Part shown: piece after piece, positions 22,252 to 31,282 of the stretch | How positions within the stretch are numbered: position 1 is the stretch's first letter | Layout of the letters: every line of letters begins with the position of its first letter | NCBI GenBank assembly: GCA_016708265.1 | Contig: JADJGA010000003.1 | Span: 682,001-746,000, forward strand | Reading direction: 5' to 3' | Origin: Saprospiraceae bacterium | GTDB lineage: Bacteria > Bacteroidota > Bacteroidia > Chitinophagales > Saprospiraceae | Length of the DNA: 64,000 nucleotides | The notes under the pieces: model-generated | Told to the model about the DNA's origin: nothing | The model's input: the letters and a program-made list of their open reading frames with translations, nothing else | Database searches by the model: none | Program-made: the position numbers and the translations under genes

Positions 22252-22844
22252 TTAGAAAAGATTTAATATTCCCCGAAAATAATTATAGAATATATTGAGG
22301 GCAAATCTAAGAGGAAACAATGAATTTACAAAACAAAACAGTACTTTATTTAAGAAATTCAAAAAGTTTTGGTTAAAAGAAAAATAGAATTATAAATTGT
22401 AAAATCAATATAATTTTAGCATTAATTCTGCAAATAAATCAATTTATTTTTACAAATTTGGTGTTAGCACACTTCTAATATTTATTTATACGGAATTTAA
22501 ATTGACAATTTTCAATTAACAGGAACTAAAGTAAAAAAAATTTAAAAGGTATTTAGCATAAGTCCTGTTGTCAATTTCAGCTTAATTTGGTATAAATTTA
22601 ATGAGGATAATGATAGCCATGATATTACGATAATCATCTTGTTTCGTACTCAGATACTACTGCAAATCAAGGGATAAATTTAATTTTTAATCCTTGATCC
22701 ATATTAATTGTATGAAGTTGTTTTAAAATATATGTTTTAAACCCCTTGTATATTATTGAATTTTAAATAAATTCACTATTGAATATTTGTTCTATTTTGA
22801 CCCTATTTTGCTATTATAAACTTTAATTTGTTATTTAAACTTCT
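22252..22844. other. AT-rich spacer upstream of the Act operon
   Basis: No gene seen. It contains the actA promoter (22301-22332). The remainder is AT-rich unique sequence leading into the hairpin cluster at 22845-23050. Confidence 0.55.
22301..22332 (-). promoter_or_regulatory. Promoter of the actABCDEF operon
   Basis: Minus strand TTTG (22329-22332), 19-nt spacer, TAGATTTGC (22301-22309), matching the Bacteroidota consensus. The actA ATG is about 50 nt downstream. Confidence 0.62.
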
Positions 22845-23050
22845 CTACTTTTTGATCCGTCAAAAAGTAGCAATCCCGACGATAAATGTCGGGACGTGCG
22901 AAATAAAACTCGCAAACTTTTTATCTATTATAAAACAACAAGTTATTATGTTTTCATTCCGAAAGTTTTCGGAAACGAAATTTTTACCTACACGGTTTCG
23001 GTAAAATTTCCTGCCCTTTCCAGCTCAAACTCCCGATCGGTATCGGGATC
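22845..23050. repeat. Cluster of five inverted repeats in non-coding DNA
   Basis: Within about 205 bp: CTACTTTTTGA/TCAAAAAGTAG (22845-22870, perfect 11-bp stem, TCCG loop); TCCCGAC/GTCGGGA (22874-22894); CCGAAAG/TTTTCGG-type palindrome (22959-22972); GAAATTTTTACC with GGTAAAATTTC (22977-23010, about 11 bp); and TCCCGAT/ATCGGGA (23031-23048). GC-rich stems in otherwise AT-rich DNA suggest a non-coding repeat element of the kind scattered in Bacteroidota genomes. No open frame of interest. Confidence 0.6.
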
Positions 23051-23309
23051 GCACAGTCCTTTCCTTGAGTTTTTAAACAACATCTATGTTTAAATGAAAA
23101 AATGCTTGAAGGAAATAATGTTATTAAAAAAAATTGAAATATTTCTATATCATTAATATTAACTGATAAAATCTGCTAATCAAAATAATCTATAACATTC
23201 CTGAATACTCTGCATTTATTGTACAGGTATTAATATTTCCCGCAGATCCCGCAGATCAAAAACGCTTATCATCGCAGATAAGATTGGCTACCAATTCATT
23301 TTTAATTTA

Positions 23310-24091
23310 TTAAAATCCAATCTTTCCTCTGAATGCAATCGTATTCCTGATCTTGTTAATGCCTTCGAAGATATATGTTTTTTCTCCTGCAATGTTTCTT
23401 GTGATCTGAATTATCTCTCCCGGCCATATTTCATTGAGGTAGTTGATTGAAACGATTTTAGGAAAATTGTTTTGGTGAAATTCTACCTCAAATGTATCCA
23501 TCATCCAGTCTATGTATCTCCTGGCTGTGACATGACCGTTCAGATCAATATCGTAATAGCTGGTTTTTATTTCAGACACCTCACCATCTTTGACCGGAAA
23601 AGCTTTTCGGGAGAGATGTTCAATGCATTTCTATCTTTCAGCCTTGTAAATAAAGGAGTTCCGCTGCTGTCTATGTCTCGGGGCCGTTTAGTATCAATAT
23701 CGATTCCCAGCCAACCTGATGTTGCTTTGGCTGCTTCCTGTCCTTTTTCATCCCTCACTATGAAATCCCTGATATACAATATTTTCTGAACATCTTTAGG
23801 CCATGTCTCAACTATACATGATTCATACCAGCTCATGGGTTTATATATTTCGATTGTAAGCCTGCTCAGAACCCAGAATAGTTTTTGCTGCCTGATTGTA
23901 TCATACCCTACATTCAGATGATCGGCAGACCTCGTTGCAGACTGTATCAGCATGTTTGCCAGGGAACCAATTCTTATCCTTGCAAACATATCAGTATCAG
24001 CAGAACTTATGCTGAATGGTACAGACATTATTAATTCAGGCTCCTCTTTACTTTTGATTTTCTGATTCTCCATGTTTTGAATGTTAATCAA
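23310..24091 (-). CDS. Acyl-ACP thioesterase (one frameshift)
   Basis: Hydrolyses acyl-ACP to free fatty acid in the cytoplasm. Open pieces 23567-24091 and 23310-23579, about 260 residues once joined near 23580 (PEKLFPVKDGEVSEIKT). It has two hotdog domains: the first carries FSISSADTDMFARIRIG and WVLSRLTIEI, the second YYDIDLNGHVTARRYIDW, the motif with the family's Asn and His. Matches the Acyl-ACP_TE family common in Bacteroidota. The start could be ATG 24091 or MENQK at 24073. It stands alone between the hairpin cluster and an unknown gene. Confidence 0.83.
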
Positions 24092-24176
24092 TTTAAATGT
24101 AAAGATAATAAAAATGTAAGGGCGTGAGAAATATTAGAATACCAGACAGATTTTAAATAAATCAGATATAAATGCT

Positions 24177-24716
24177 TCAGCTTTTCGCAGGTCTTCTTTT
24201 CTTATCACATTTCGCTGATAACAGCCTGATTTGTTCTTTATTCCAGTACTTTTTTCTGGTTGATTTTTTGTATCTGTCCATAAAGTATTTCCCTTTAATA
24301 CAATCTTTATAAAAAAAATAGTTATAAAATGATTTTTCCCACAGAGCTTTTGAATTATTTGGATTATGATATAAAGCTTTATCATAAGTAAGTGAAGCCA
24401 TCCTGATATAAGCAGTATCCTTAGTGTGAAAATAGAGCATGTAATAGCACCAACCCAAATCATGATAGTACATATCAATATTTGATGTAATTAAACTGGT
24501 ATCAAAAGATTCTAAATTTTTTCTTGTTTCTATTACCGTCATGCTATCCATAACAATACAAGATAGTTGGGTTAGACTATCTTTCCACATTTTATAATCC
24601 ATTTTTTGACAATAAATAATAAATTCAAAACAACAAGAAATTATTATAATTAAAAATAATCTGAATTTGAAATTGTTTTTTATACAAGTTATCTGATTAC
24701 GCATTTTATAAAACAT
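24177..24716 (-). CDS. Hypothetical membrane-anchored or secreted protein
   Basis: 179 residues with an N-terminal hydrophobic segment (FRLFLIIIISCCFEFIIYC) acting as anchor or signal. The rest is charged and aromatic; LTYDKALYHNPNNSKALW looks like one TPR-type helix pair. The C terminus is strongly basic (KCDKKRRPAKS). AT-rich, with no family recognised. It lies between the thioesterase and the hsdR end on the same strand. Being an ORF with signal-like and TPR-like parts makes it more likely real than not. Confidence 0.5.
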   Translation of the reverse strand: MFYKMRNQITCIKNNFKFRLFLIIIISCCFEFIIYCQKMDYKMWKDSLTQLSCIVMDSMTVIETRKNLESFDTSLITSNIDMYYHDLGWCYYMLYFHTKDTAYIRMASLTYDKALYHNPNNSKALWEKSFYNYFFYKDCIKGKYFMDRYKKSTRKKYWNKEQIRLLSAKCDKKRRPAKS

Positions 24717-24855
24717 TATTAAGAAAATTTAAGGTTTAGAAAAATTTCGTAAGATATTGATTTAATGTATTTTTATCATCATTCTGTATTAAGTAGTGTC
24801 TTGTTGTGCTACGGTACGGACAATTCACACTTGCAAAGGGATTTCTTACCCTCCT

Positions 24856-27708
24856 CTATCCTGCTATCATATCAATAAACGTATCCACAAAATCAAGGAT
24901 TTTTTGTAAAATCCTCTCCCCTGTTTTTTTGCGCTCAAGTATTTTTGGCTTTTCTCCTGACAGCAAATCAAGGATCTCCTCCCTCATAGGCTGATTCTCA
25001 GAATACAGGTACTTTTCTATAAGTAGCTGGGTTTTATCAGTTGACAGATTTTCTTCACTTACAAGCTGCTCAAATGCCTTTTGCTGTTCTGCATTCCAGA
25101 ACTTTTCAAACTCCTGCTGTATATCATCCTGGTCATCTATTGCAGGGATATTTTCTTTTATGAACTTCTCTATCAGTTCCCTTTTGCTCCTTAGCTGTAC
25201 CTCAGAATTCAGCAATCCCATTATCTCCTTTTCTATCTGCTCTGATTCTGGTTTCTGACTTGATTTATATTTTATCAGCAACTGCAATATGTAGGCTACA
25301 TTTATCTCATCCCTATGTATAAGCTCCAGTTCGAAGTCAACATCTTCAAGTATAGATACCTTTTCTTTGAGGTGGTCTGTTTTCACCTTTTCATACAGGT
25401 CAAGGTACTTGCTTTTGTAATCTTCAAATTTCTGCTCTTCCATAGCCAAATCTTCCCATCTGAAATCTGAAAATGATATCAGTATGTTTTTTATCCTGAT
25501 CAATTCCCTGAATGCCTTGACAAATTCCATCTCTTCATCTTCTGATACCAGTTCATTGACACTGCTTACTGTGGGTGCTATTTTAAGAAGCTCAATAAAT
25601 GCAGAATTGAATTTCTGAACATAATCAGTATATGGCTTCATTATCACTTCTTCCAGTGCCTCCTTGTTGCTGAACAGGGTTATAGCTTCATCAGTTGCCT
25701 TTTTGAGGTTCCTGAATACAACAATATTGCCCTGTGATTTCTGCTCATTGAGTATCCTGTTGGTTCTGGAATATGCCTGAACAAGTCCATGATACCTTAG
25801 GTTCTTATCAACATACATAGTATTCAGATGAGCACTGTCAAATCCTGTGAGATACATATTCACTACAAGCAAAATATCAAGTTTGCGTTCCTTGACTTTC
25901 CTGGAGATATCATTGTAATAGTTGTAAAATGATTCATTATCCTTAGTTGAAAAATTAGTCCCAAACATCCTGTTGTAGTCATCAATATACTGATCCAGTT
26001 TTTCCCTGCTGTGTACATTTAATCCATAAGGTAATATGGGATCTGCAGCCATTGACAACTCTTCAGGTATAAATCCATTGGCATCTGCATCATCTTCATT
26101 TGCAGCATAACTGTATATAGTTGCAATCTTCAGATTATGCTGACCATCCTGTTTTTTCTTTTGGAATATGTCATAATATTTTGTCAGGGTTTCTATACTG
26201 CTGACACAGAACATCGCATTAAATTCCCTGCTGTGTGTTTTCCTGTTGTGGTTGGCAATGATATAATCTGCTATTTTTTCAAGTCTGAGTGGTGATTCCA
26301 TCAGCTCTTTTACATCAATATCTTCAACCTCAATGTCAATCTCAGTGGCACTGTCCTTATTCCTGTATCTGCCAACATATTCAACGGAGAATTTCAGTAC
26401 ATTTTCATCTTTAATGGCATCAGTTATGACATATTTATGAAGGCACTCTCCAAACAATTCCTGAGTAGTGCGTTTCCCCATTTCATTTTTTACTGCATTG
26501 TCATTGAATATGGGTGTACCTGTAAAACCAAAAAGCTGAATGTTATTGAAAAATTTCCTTATTCTCCTGTGTGTTTCTCCAAATTGTGTCCTGTGGCATT
26601 CATCAAAAATGAACACTATTTTTTCATCCTGTAGTTTTTCCATTTTTACAGAATACTGACTTTTGCTGATAGCAGCATTAAGTTTCTGGATTGTTGTCAC
26701 TATCAGTTTTGTGTCATCAGAAAACTGGCTTACAAGCTGCCTTGTATTTTCTGTTCCATCAACACATCCTTTCTTGAAACTGTCAAATTCCTTATTTGTC
26801 TGGTAATCCAGGTCTTTTCTGTCAACAACAAAAACAACTTTCTTTACTTTTGGTAACCTGGTAAGTATCTGACTTGCCTTGAATGAAGTGAGGGTTTTGC
26901 CTGATCCTGTTGTGTGCCAAATATATCCATTGCTTTGGCTGTTGATTACCTTATCTACCAATGCCTCTACTGCATAAAACTGGTATGGTCTGAGTACCAT
27001 CAGCATTTTATTGGTCTCATTTAGGACAGTGTACCTGCATATCATCTTTGATATATGGCATGGTTCTAAAAATTCTGATATGAACCCATCGAGTAAATTT
27101 GTTATCCTTTTATTATCAGGATCTGTCCAGTAAAAGGTCTGTTTAAAGGACTGAAACCTGTTGTTGGCATAGTATTTAGTATTCACACCATTGCTTATCA
27201 CAAATATCTGAACATACTGGTACAATCCATAATTGTATCCAAATGAATGTCTCTGATACCTGTTCACCTGGTTAAAAGCCTCTTTGAGTTCTATTCCCCT
27301 CCTTTTCAGTTCTATTTGTACCAGAGGCAATCCATTTATCAGCAGACTAACATCATAACGGTTCTTATATATCCCCTCCAGTGTCACCTGATGAGTGACC
27401 TGAAACTGATTCTGACACCAGTATTCTGTACTGATAAACTCAAAATAAAGATTATCACCATTATCCCTGACTATATGCTGTTTTGCCCTGAGTGTTTTTG
27501 CCTTTTCAAATACTGAACCTTTGCTGAGAATATTTAGCACTTTTTCAAATTCCTTATCTGAAAAAATTATGCTGTTGTGCTTCTCCAATTGCCTTTTAAG
27601 ATTAGCAATTAGTTCCTTTTCATCCCTTATCAGCACAAGTTCATAACTCAGCTTCTGAAGCTGATCTACAAGTTGCTCTTCTAATATGAGTTCAGGTTGC
27701 TTACTCAT
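24856..27708 (-). CDS. hsdR: Type I restriction enzyme, R subunit
   Basis: ATP-driven translocase and nuclease of a type I restriction system. 950 residues, intact. The N-terminal nuclease has the PD-(D/E)xK core (YDVSL with Asp about 119, and ELK about 133-135). The helicase motor has Walker A TTGSGKT (about 266-272), the DEAD-box variant DECH (about 369-372) and GFTGTPIF. The C-terminal part is helical, for subunit contact. Last gene of hsdM-hsdS-GxxExxY-hsdR on the minus strand. The start codon lies directly against the left arm of a palindromic element (27709), so its translation signals are supplied by that element. Confidence 0.95.
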   Translation of the reverse strand: MSKQPELILEEQLVDQLQKLSYELVLIRDEKELIANLKRQLEKHNSIIFSDKEFEKVLNILSKGSVFEKAKTLRAKQHIVRDNGDNLYFEFISTEYWCQNQFQVTHQVTLEGIYKNRYDVSLLINGLPLVQIELKRRGIELKEAFNQVNRYQRHSFGYNYGLYQYVQIFVISNGVNTKYYANNRFQSFKQTFYWTDPDNKRITNLLDGFISEFLEPCHISKMICRYTVLNETNKMLMVLRPYQFYAVEALVDKVINSQSNGYIWHTTGSGKTLTSFKASQILTRLPKVKKVVFVVDRKDLDYQTNKEFDSFKKGCVDGTENTRQLVSQFSDDTKLIVTTIQKLNAAISKSQYSVKMEKLQDEKIVFIFDECHRTQFGETHRRIRKFFNNIQLFGFTGTPIFNDNAVKNEMGKRTTQELFGECLHKYVITDAIKDENVLKFSVEYVGRYRNKDSATEIDIEVEDIDVKELMESPLRLEKIADYIIANHNRKTHSREFNAMFCVSSIETLTKYYDIFQKKKQDGQHNLKIATIYSYAANEDDADANGFIPEELSMAADPILPYGLNVHSREKLDQYIDDYNRMFGTNFSTKDNESFYNYYNDISRKVKERKLDILLVVNMYLTGFDSAHLNTMYVDKNLRYHGLVQAYSRTNRILNEQKSQGNIVVFRNLKKATDEAITLFSNKEALEEVIMKPYTDYVQKFNSAFIELLKIAPTVSSVNELVSEDEEMEFVKAFRELIRIKNILISFSDFRWEDLAMEEQKFEDYKSKYLDLYEKVKTDHLKEKVSILEDVDFELELIHRDEINVAYILQLLIKYKSSQKPESEQIEKEIMGLLNSEVQLRSKRELIEKFIKENIPAIDDQDDIQQEFEKFWNAEQQKAFEQLVSEENLSTDKTQLLIEKYLYSENQPMREEILDLLSGEKPKILERKKTGERILQKILDFVDTFIDMIAG

Positions 27709-28174
27709 TTGTCTGAACTATGATTTATTTGATTTATCTGATTCATGTGATTTGAATTTTTTATTTGATAGTCTTTTAAATTTAAGACTCATTTCACCAA
27801 AGTTTATCAATAACCCTACTTCCAGATTATATGCTTCGAGATAATTAATGGCCTGTGCAAAATGTACATCTTCCAGTTTTGTTATTGCTTTTAATTCTAC
27901 TGAAACTACTCCTTCTACCAAAAAATCCACTCTTCTTGTTCCAATCTCAGTACCATAATAATAAATTGGCATTTCAAATTCTCTTGAGAAACTTAAACCT
28001 GCCATATTCATTTCAATTTCCAATGCCCTCTGATAAATAACTTCCTGAAAACCATTTCCCAATATTTTATGAACATTGATTGCACAGCCAATAATCTTGG
28101 CAGTGAGTTGTGAATATTTGTATTCTTCTTTAATCATAACAATCATTTAATCATACAAATCATAGTTCAGACAA
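27709..28174. mobile_element. Palindrome-bounded element carrying the GxxExxY gene
   Basis: A perfect 18-bp inverted repeat (TTGTCTGAACTATGATTT at 27709-27726 and its complement at 28157-28174) brackets the GxxExxY gene. Both arms continue inward as TGATT words at a 9-nt period (27721, 27730, 27739, 27748 on the left; 9, 8 and 9 nt apart on the right). A related arm pair without a gene lies at 28756-28860. No transposase and no clear target-site duplication are seen, so mobilisation in trans or another mode of spread is inferred. Confidence 0.6.
27718..28146 (-). CDS. GxxExxY protein, predicted PD-(D/E)xK-fold
   Basis: 142 residues, intact. Contains the name motif GNGFQEVIY (about 31-39) and RRVDFLVEGVVSVELKA, which fits the Asp...Glu-x-Lys core of the PD-(D/E)xK nuclease superfamily to which this family (PF13366) is assigned. 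Biological role of the family is not known to me. The C-terminal tail (FKSHESDKSNKS) is encoded by the terminal repeat of the surrounding element, with a Ser every three residues reflecting its 9-nt period. It sits between hsdS and hsdR on the same strand. No nuclease activity can be claimed from sequence alone. Confidence 0.85.
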   Translation of the reverse strand: MIVMIKEEYKYSQLTAKIIGCAINVHKILGNGFQEVIYQRALEIEMNMAGLSFSREFEMPIYYYGTEIGTRRVDFLVEGVVSVELKAITKLEDVHFAQAINYLEAYNLEVGLLINFGEMSLKFKRLSNKKFKSHESDKSNKS

Positions 28175-28179
28175 TTTTT

Positions 28180-29451
28180 TCAACAAAACATTTTTTGCAT
28201 TAATCCCTTTTTCCAGAGTTCCATTTGCCTTATCTGAGTTTCAGAATAGTTTAATTTTTCATCAATAGAAGTCAGGAAATTGGCTATTTTAGTTTGTTCA
28301 AGAATGCTTGGCAAATGAATTTTTGTTTTCTTTATATCTAACCCACTTACAGCTGTAAATGTACTACCTTGCTCAATGCTCTGCCATTTATTTTCAAAGT
28401 TTAAGAAAAATTGAAATAAAAATTCAATATTCGTATTTGCTTTATTTCTAATGGCACACACGCCTCTTCCTATTATAGCATTTATTGTAGATTTTGCTAC
28501 AGCTCCCACAGGTGCTCTAACAGTTAATAATAAATCTCCTTCATAGCATTCTTTGGTAAATTGAGTAGTCCAATTTCTTGGTTCTGTTTTGCGATTACAT
28601 ATATCTGCGTTTCCCTGAATTAATGGTTTTCCTATTTTATCACTATTATAATTAATTGAATCTGGAGATTGTCCCATAATTATCACAGCTACATCTTCAA
28701 GTTTCTTCTTCTCCCACTCAGGAAACTCATTCCCATTTTCATCCTTAAATCTCAATTGTCTGAACTGTGATTTTTTTGATTTATATGATTGCATTGATTC
28801 TAAATTGTGATTTTCAAAATCATGGTCATCATCATAATCAGATGAATCACAGTTCAGACAGAATATCCTTTGCATCACCCCCTTTTTGTATTGCTCCAAT
28901 AGGGATTTCTTCCTTTTGAGCTGGGTTATCTTTTCATCAATGGCTGTGAAAAAAGAAGCTATTTTGGTCTGCTCTGAGAGAGAAGGAAAAGTCAGTTTGG
29001 CATCTGAAAAGTATTTAAAACTAATCATTTTACCATCTCGTATGCCTTCAAGGTTCTTAGTCAGGTGCTTAATATATCTTGCAGTTTTGAAATAATATTT
29101 AAAAAAAATTCTGTCAATATCTTTAATTGGTCTTAAAATAATATATGCAGGACTACAAATACCTTTAAAGTTTGAAAATTCAATTCCTCCTTGAAAAGAT
29201 CTTAGACTAATTATAAAATCACCATTTTCAACCACTTTGTATGATTCAATACTTTTACTGGTTACTGAGATATTATATTCAATTTCATTTCTTGGTATAG
29301 CTCCAAATTCTTGAGTTATTGCTAATATTGGCAAGTCAGAATTATGATTTTTATTTGAAATACTTTCAAAAACTAATTCTCCATTCTTTATCTCCCATTC
29401 TCCAATAAATTCAGGAAATCTCAACCTTGGTATGTTTTGTATCCAAGTCAT
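28180..29451 (-). CDS. hsdS: Type I restriction enzyme, specificity subunit
   Basis: Chooses the bipartite DNA target for methylation and cutting. 423 residues: first target-recognition domain (about 1-155), central conserved helix (SEQTKIASFFTAIDEK about 159-174, then KKGVMQRIFC), second recognition domain from about 233, and a C-terminal helix (LEQTKIANFLTSIDEK, then KKGLMQKMFC). Residues 198-232 are an extra Asp- and Ser-rich stretch encoded exactly by a 105-nt palindromic repeat inserted in frame between the central helix and the second domain. The hsdM gene ends 2 nt before it. Confidence 0.93.
   Translation of the reverse strand: MTWIQNIPRLRFPEFIGEWEIKNGELVFESISNKNHNSDLPILAITQEFGAIPRNEIEYNISVTSKSIESYKVVENGDFIISLRSFQGGIEFSNFKGICSPAYIILRPIKDIDRIFFKYYFKTARYIKHLTKNLEGIRDGKMISFKYFSDAKLTFPSLSEQTKIASFFTAIDEKITQLKRKKSLLEQYKKGVMQRIFCLNCDSSDYDDDHDFENHNLESMQSYKSKKSQFRQLRFKDENGNEFPEWEKKKLEDVAVIIMGQSPDSINYNSDKIGKPLIQGNADICNRKTEPRNWTTQFTKECYEGDLLLTVRAPVGAVAKSTINAIIGRGVCAIRNKANTNIEFLFQFFLNFENKWQSIEQGSTFTAVSGLDIKKTKIHLPSILEQTKIANFLTSIDEKLNYSETQIRQMELWKKGLMQKMFC
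28756..28860. mobile_element. Short palindromic repeat element inserted in frame in hsdS
   Basis: 105 bp bounded by a perfect 16-bp inverted repeat (TGTCTGAACTGTGATT at 28757-28772 and its complement at 28845-28860), with TGATT words at 28768, 28777, 28786 and 28795, a strict 9-nt period. Arms match the GxxExxY-carrying element except for G/A at one site. Length is a multiple of three and the hsdS frame stays open through it. Confidence 0.65.
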
Positions 29452-29453
29452 CG

Positions 29454-31025
29454 TCAGAAAGGAGTTGATATTTTCAATTCATTACAGTAAGCCATAATTG
29501 CATCATCAGTTTTTCCCATATCTTTTTCCAGTGCTTTCAGTTCTTTAGCAATTGCCTCAATATCTATATCATCTTCTTCTTCAAATGTATCCACATACCT
29601 TGGTATATTCAGGTTATAGTCATTTTCTTCAATTTCCTGCAGAGTAACTTTTTTGCTGTATTTATCTTCTTCTTCCCTGTTTCTGTATGTATTTATTATT
29701 TTATCTACGTGCTCATTGCTAAGTACATTCTGGGTTTTTACCTTATCAAAATTCTGGCTGGCATCTATAAAAAGTATATCTTCAGGTTGCTCCCTGCATT
29801 TTTTATATACCATTATGCAGGTAGGGATACTTGTACCATAAAATATATTTGCAGGCAATCCTATTACAGCATCAAGGTAATTCTTCTCTGCTATCAGAAA
29901 TTTCCTGATATGCAGTTCAGCCCCTCCTCTGAACAATGCACCATGAGGCAATACAATAGCCATTATACCATTTTCTGCCAGGTGATATATCATGTGCTGT
30001 ACAAAAGCATAATCAGCTTTACTTCCAGGTGCAAGTCTTCCATACTGACTGAACCTGTCATCACTGGTAAACAATGGGTTGGCACTCCACATAGCTGAAA
30101 ATGGAGGATTTGCCACTATAGCCTCAAATGTCATACCTATATGCTGAGGATGCTCAAGTGTGTCTTCAAGTTTTATATCAAATCTCTTGTAGTGTACTCC
30201 ATGCAGTATCATATTCATCCTGCACAGGTTGTAGGTAGTCCTGTTCATTTCCTGACCATAGAAATGTCCTACATATTCCACTTGTCTTGCTATTCTCAGC
30301 AGCAATGATCCTGAGCCTGTAGTTGGGTCATAGGCTGATTTCAGCTTTGTCTTGCCTGTAGTCACAATCTTCGCAAGTATTGTGCTGACCTGCTGAGGTG
30401 TATAAAATTCACCTGCCTTTTTCCCTGCTCCACTTGCAAACTGTGCTATCAGATACTCATAAGCATCACCAAGAACATCGAGTTCTGTATTTTCCAGTCT
30501 GAAGTCTATTTTATCAAGATGGCTTAGTACCTTTGCTATTATCTCATTTCTTGCATCAGGAGTTTTCCCCAGTTTGGTACTGTTGAGGTCCAGATCCTCA
30601 AAGAGATTGTCAAAATCTTCTTCACTTTCTGTACCCATAGTACTTAGCTGTATATTTGTAAGTATCTTCTGCAGGTCTTCAAGAATGAAATTGCTTGTAT
30701 CTTCAAGAGTATTGTTACCTCGTTTTGCAATCTCACCAAACAGTTCTGATGGCTTAAGGAAATAACCCAGTGTTTCAAGAGATTCTTCTTTTATGGCTGT
30801 TATGTATTCCCTACCCTCCTTGGTGTTTTCATCAATATCATAGTAATTAAGTCCATCCTGTTGCAGTATAGAATTGGCATAAATCTCCAGTTTTTCAGAA
30901 AGGTACTTATAGAAAATAAATCCAAGTATATAATCCCTGAATTCATCAGCATTCATTTTACCCCTCAGGGTATTGGCTATATTCCACAACTGTTGTTCCA
31001 GTACTCTTTTTTGATCTTCACTCAT
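29454..31025 (-). CDS. hsdM: Type I restriction enzyme, DNA methyltransferase subunit
   Basis: N6-adenine methyltransferase of the system; with HsdS it also protects host DNA. 523 residues, intact. N-terminal helical HsdM domain (LWNIANTLRGKMNADEFRDY), then GKKAGEFYTP (about 201-210), S-adenosylmethionine site DPTTGSGS (about 233-240) and the catalytic NPPF (306-309). First gene of the operon, with a TATCTTTG -7 element at 31052-31059 and a leader of roughly 20 nt. Confidence 0.95.
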   Translation of the reverse strand: MSEDQKRVLEQQLWNIANTLRGKMNADEFRDYILGFIFYKYLSEKLEIYANSILQQDGLNYYDIDENTKEGREYITAIKEESLETLGYFLKPSELFGEIAKRGNNTLEDTSNFILEDLQKILTNIQLSTMGTESEEDFDNLFEDLDLNSTKLGKTPDARNEIIAKVLSHLDKIDFRLENTELDVLGDAYEYLIAQFASGAGKKAGEFYTPQQVSTILAKIVTTGKTKLKSAYDPTTGSGSLLLRIARQVEYVGHFYGQEMNRTTYNLCRMNMILHGVHYKRFDIKLEDTLEHPQHIGMTFEAIVANPPFSAMWSANPLFTSDDRFSQYGRLAPGSKADYAFVQHMIYHLAENGIMAIVLPHGALFRGGAELHIRKFLIAEKNYLDAVIGLPANIFYGTSIPTCIMVYKKCREQPEDILFIDASQNFDKVKTQNVLSNEHVDKIINTYRNREEEDKYSKKVTLQEIEENDYNLNIPRYVDTFEEEDDIDIEAIAKELKALEKDMGKTDDAIMAYCNELKISTPF

Positions 31026-31051
31026 AGACTGCAGGGGTTTGATTGAAGAAT

Positions 31052-31059
31052 CAAAGATA
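31052..31059 (-). promoter_or_regulatory. Possible -7 element of the hsd operon promoter
   Basis: TATCTTTG on the minus strand, 27 nt before the hsdM start. No clear -33 TTTG at the usual spacing. Confidence 0.4.
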
Positions 31060-31186
31060 TGAAAATATGAATCACGATAGTATTCGAAAGGCGAAAATTT
31101 AGGATAAAATCATAATTATAGCCGGAATATGGTCTGATCATTCAGATAAATCAACCTTGCTCCAATATGCAATTGGAAACATAAAT

Positions 31187-31213
31187 AAGGGGCTACCTTT
31201 CTGATAGCCCCTT
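31187..31213 (-). terminator. Terminator of the 239-residue unknown gene
   Basis: Perfect 9-bp stem (AAGGGGCTA with TAGCCCCTT) and a 9-nt loop, 70 nt past the stop codon at 31283. The tail on the minus strand is ATTTATGTTT, moderately U-rich. Confidence 0.6.
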
Positions 31214-31282
31214 CCGATTAGATTTGAGATTAAATTAATTTAAAAATAAAATTCGTTCTCTTTTTTAATAAAAAAAGGTGTC

